Source: Chitinophaga pinensis (GTDB taxonomy: Bacteria; Bacteroidota; Bacteroidia; SXHM01). From it: a stretch of 7,189 nucleotides of DNA. Position 1 is the first letter of the stretch; each line of letters opens with the position of its first letter. The stretch covers positions 1-7,189 of the forward strand of contig CAMDBK010000156.1 of NCBI GenBank assembly GCA_945889235.1, in the 5' to 3' direction. Under the pieces are notes generated by a model. The model was not told the DNA's origin and did not search any database. It was given only the letters and a program-made list of their open reading frames with translations. The position numbers and the translations under genes are program-made. Positions 6,898 through 7,189 of this stretch are shown one piece after another.

Positions 6898-7049
6898 CGC
6901 ATAACATAAAAGTTAAAAGAAATTTTTTTAAAGAGAGCTTTGTTCGGTTAACGGAGTGTTGCGCATTCTAATTACATTTGTGGTTAATGAAAGTGTGTGC
7001 AAGTAAACCCTCTTTAAAAAAACTTCTTTAACTCCTTCTTCGTTAGAGC
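6898..7049 (+). repeat. attC-like recombination site 3
   Basis: This inverted repeat is 152 bp, with outer boxes CGCATAAC (6898-6905) and GTTAGAGC (7042-7049). The stem arms 6911-6935 and 7010-7033 are AT-rich and pair nearly perfectly, with one unpaired extra A in the left arm, the kind of extrahelical base that gives attC sites strand selectivity. The outer spacers are 5 and 8 nt. The stem sequence is unrelated to sites 1 and 2, yet the loop core TTTGTGGTTAATGAAAGTGT (6977-6996) is 18/20 identical to that of site 2. The predicted cut is between G7042 and T7043. Confidence 0.72.
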
Positions 7050-7102
7050 AAAATTCCGCATTCCAATAGACCTTCGGTCTGCCTTAGCCCTTTTGCTCTA
7101 AC
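7042..7102 (+). repeat. 12-bp inverted repeat; possible minimal non-coding cassette
   Basis: GTTAGAGCAAAA (7042-7053) and TTTTGCTCTAAC (7091-7102) are exact reverse complements 37 nt apart, with a small hairpin AGACC-TTC-GGTCT (7068-7080) between them. By the rule of the other cassettes, GCTCTAAC would be the R'' box of a cassette starting at 7043 with only about 52 nt before its site. Its right half would lie beyond base 7189. A REP-like or other palindromic element is the alternative. Confidence 0.45.
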
Positions 7103-7189
7103 GTTCAGGATTTCTTTCGTTTGCGATTTCCTAAAAATGATGGAACTTCGTCTAACAATGGATTTAATCCATTGAAACGTGAATAAATC
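7103..7189. other. Non-coding right edge with a palindrome
   Basis: No gene is seen. CAATGGATT (7156-7164) and AATCCATTG (7166-7174) form a perfect 9-bp-arm palindrome around one T; it could be the loop structure of a fourth attC-like site cut by the window edge, or a dispersed palindromic repeat. Confidence 0.4.

Larger units (their letters stand above)
4672..7042 (+). mobile_element. Gene cassette 3: beta-helix secreted protein
   Basis: This is a complete 2,371-bp cassette. Its left end with the preceding G is GTTATGCGT (4671-4679), and its terminal R'' box ACGCATAAC (6897-6905) is the exact reverse complement over nine bases. It contains one gene with its own promoter, a 150-nt leader without a clear gene, and about 105 nt of 3' sequence before the site. 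It lies head to tail with cassette 2. Mobility is inferred from end structure. Confidence 0.7.

Noticed and set aside
956..7049. CRISPR array or insertion-sequence terminal repeats
   Set aside because: The repeats are kilobases apart, imperfect, direct in orientation with internal dyads, and no transposase or Cas gene lies between them.

Overview
The window reads as DNA from a member of the Bacteroidota. Three things point there: a secreted protein ending in a type A type-IX-secretion sorting domain, two promoters of the Bacteroidota form TTTG-N20-TAnnTTTG, and AT-rich genes with little Shine-Dalgarno sequence. No rRNA, tRNA, CRISPR array, integrase or transposase gene is visible.

The layout is that of an integron-type gene cassette array with every gene on the + strand. 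Three large imperfect inverted repeats (956-1089, 4545-4678, 6898-7049) lie directly behind the gene sets and behave like attC recombination sites. The main support is the end arithmetic. The bases at the start of each cassette (GTTATCGG at 1082, GTTATGCG at 4671, GTTAGAGC at 7042) are exactly complementary to the R'' box at the far end of the same cassette (CCGATAAC at 4545, CGCATAAC at 6898, GCTCTAAC at 7095). The two outer boxes of any one site match each other less well. This is what integrase cutting between G and TT of the GTT core leaves behind.

Cassette 1 (1-1082, left end outside the window) carries a secreted M28-family zinc peptidase. Cassette 2 (1083-4671) is a complete restriction-modification operon: promoter with repeated operator boxes, a small HTH controller, a C5-cytosine DNA methyltransferase, and two genes with PD-(D/E)XK-like nuclease motifs that may be the large and small subunits of one restriction enzyme. 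The junctions are tight (4-nt gap, then two ATGA overlaps), so the four genes are probably one transcript under controller feedback. Cassette 3 (4672-7042) has its own promoter and encodes a parallel beta-helix protein with a T9SS tail. The right end (7043-7189) has no gene; it may be a very short non-coding cassette and contains a long inverted repeat and a 9-bp-arm palindrome.

The most interesting point is the combination: a self-contained, feedback-regulated, possibly two-subunit restriction-modification module packed as one 3.6-kb mobile cassette in a Bacteroidota array whose sites have large loops with a conserved core but unrelated stems. No database search was possible, so recognition specificity, activity and the presence of an integrase elsewhere remain open.
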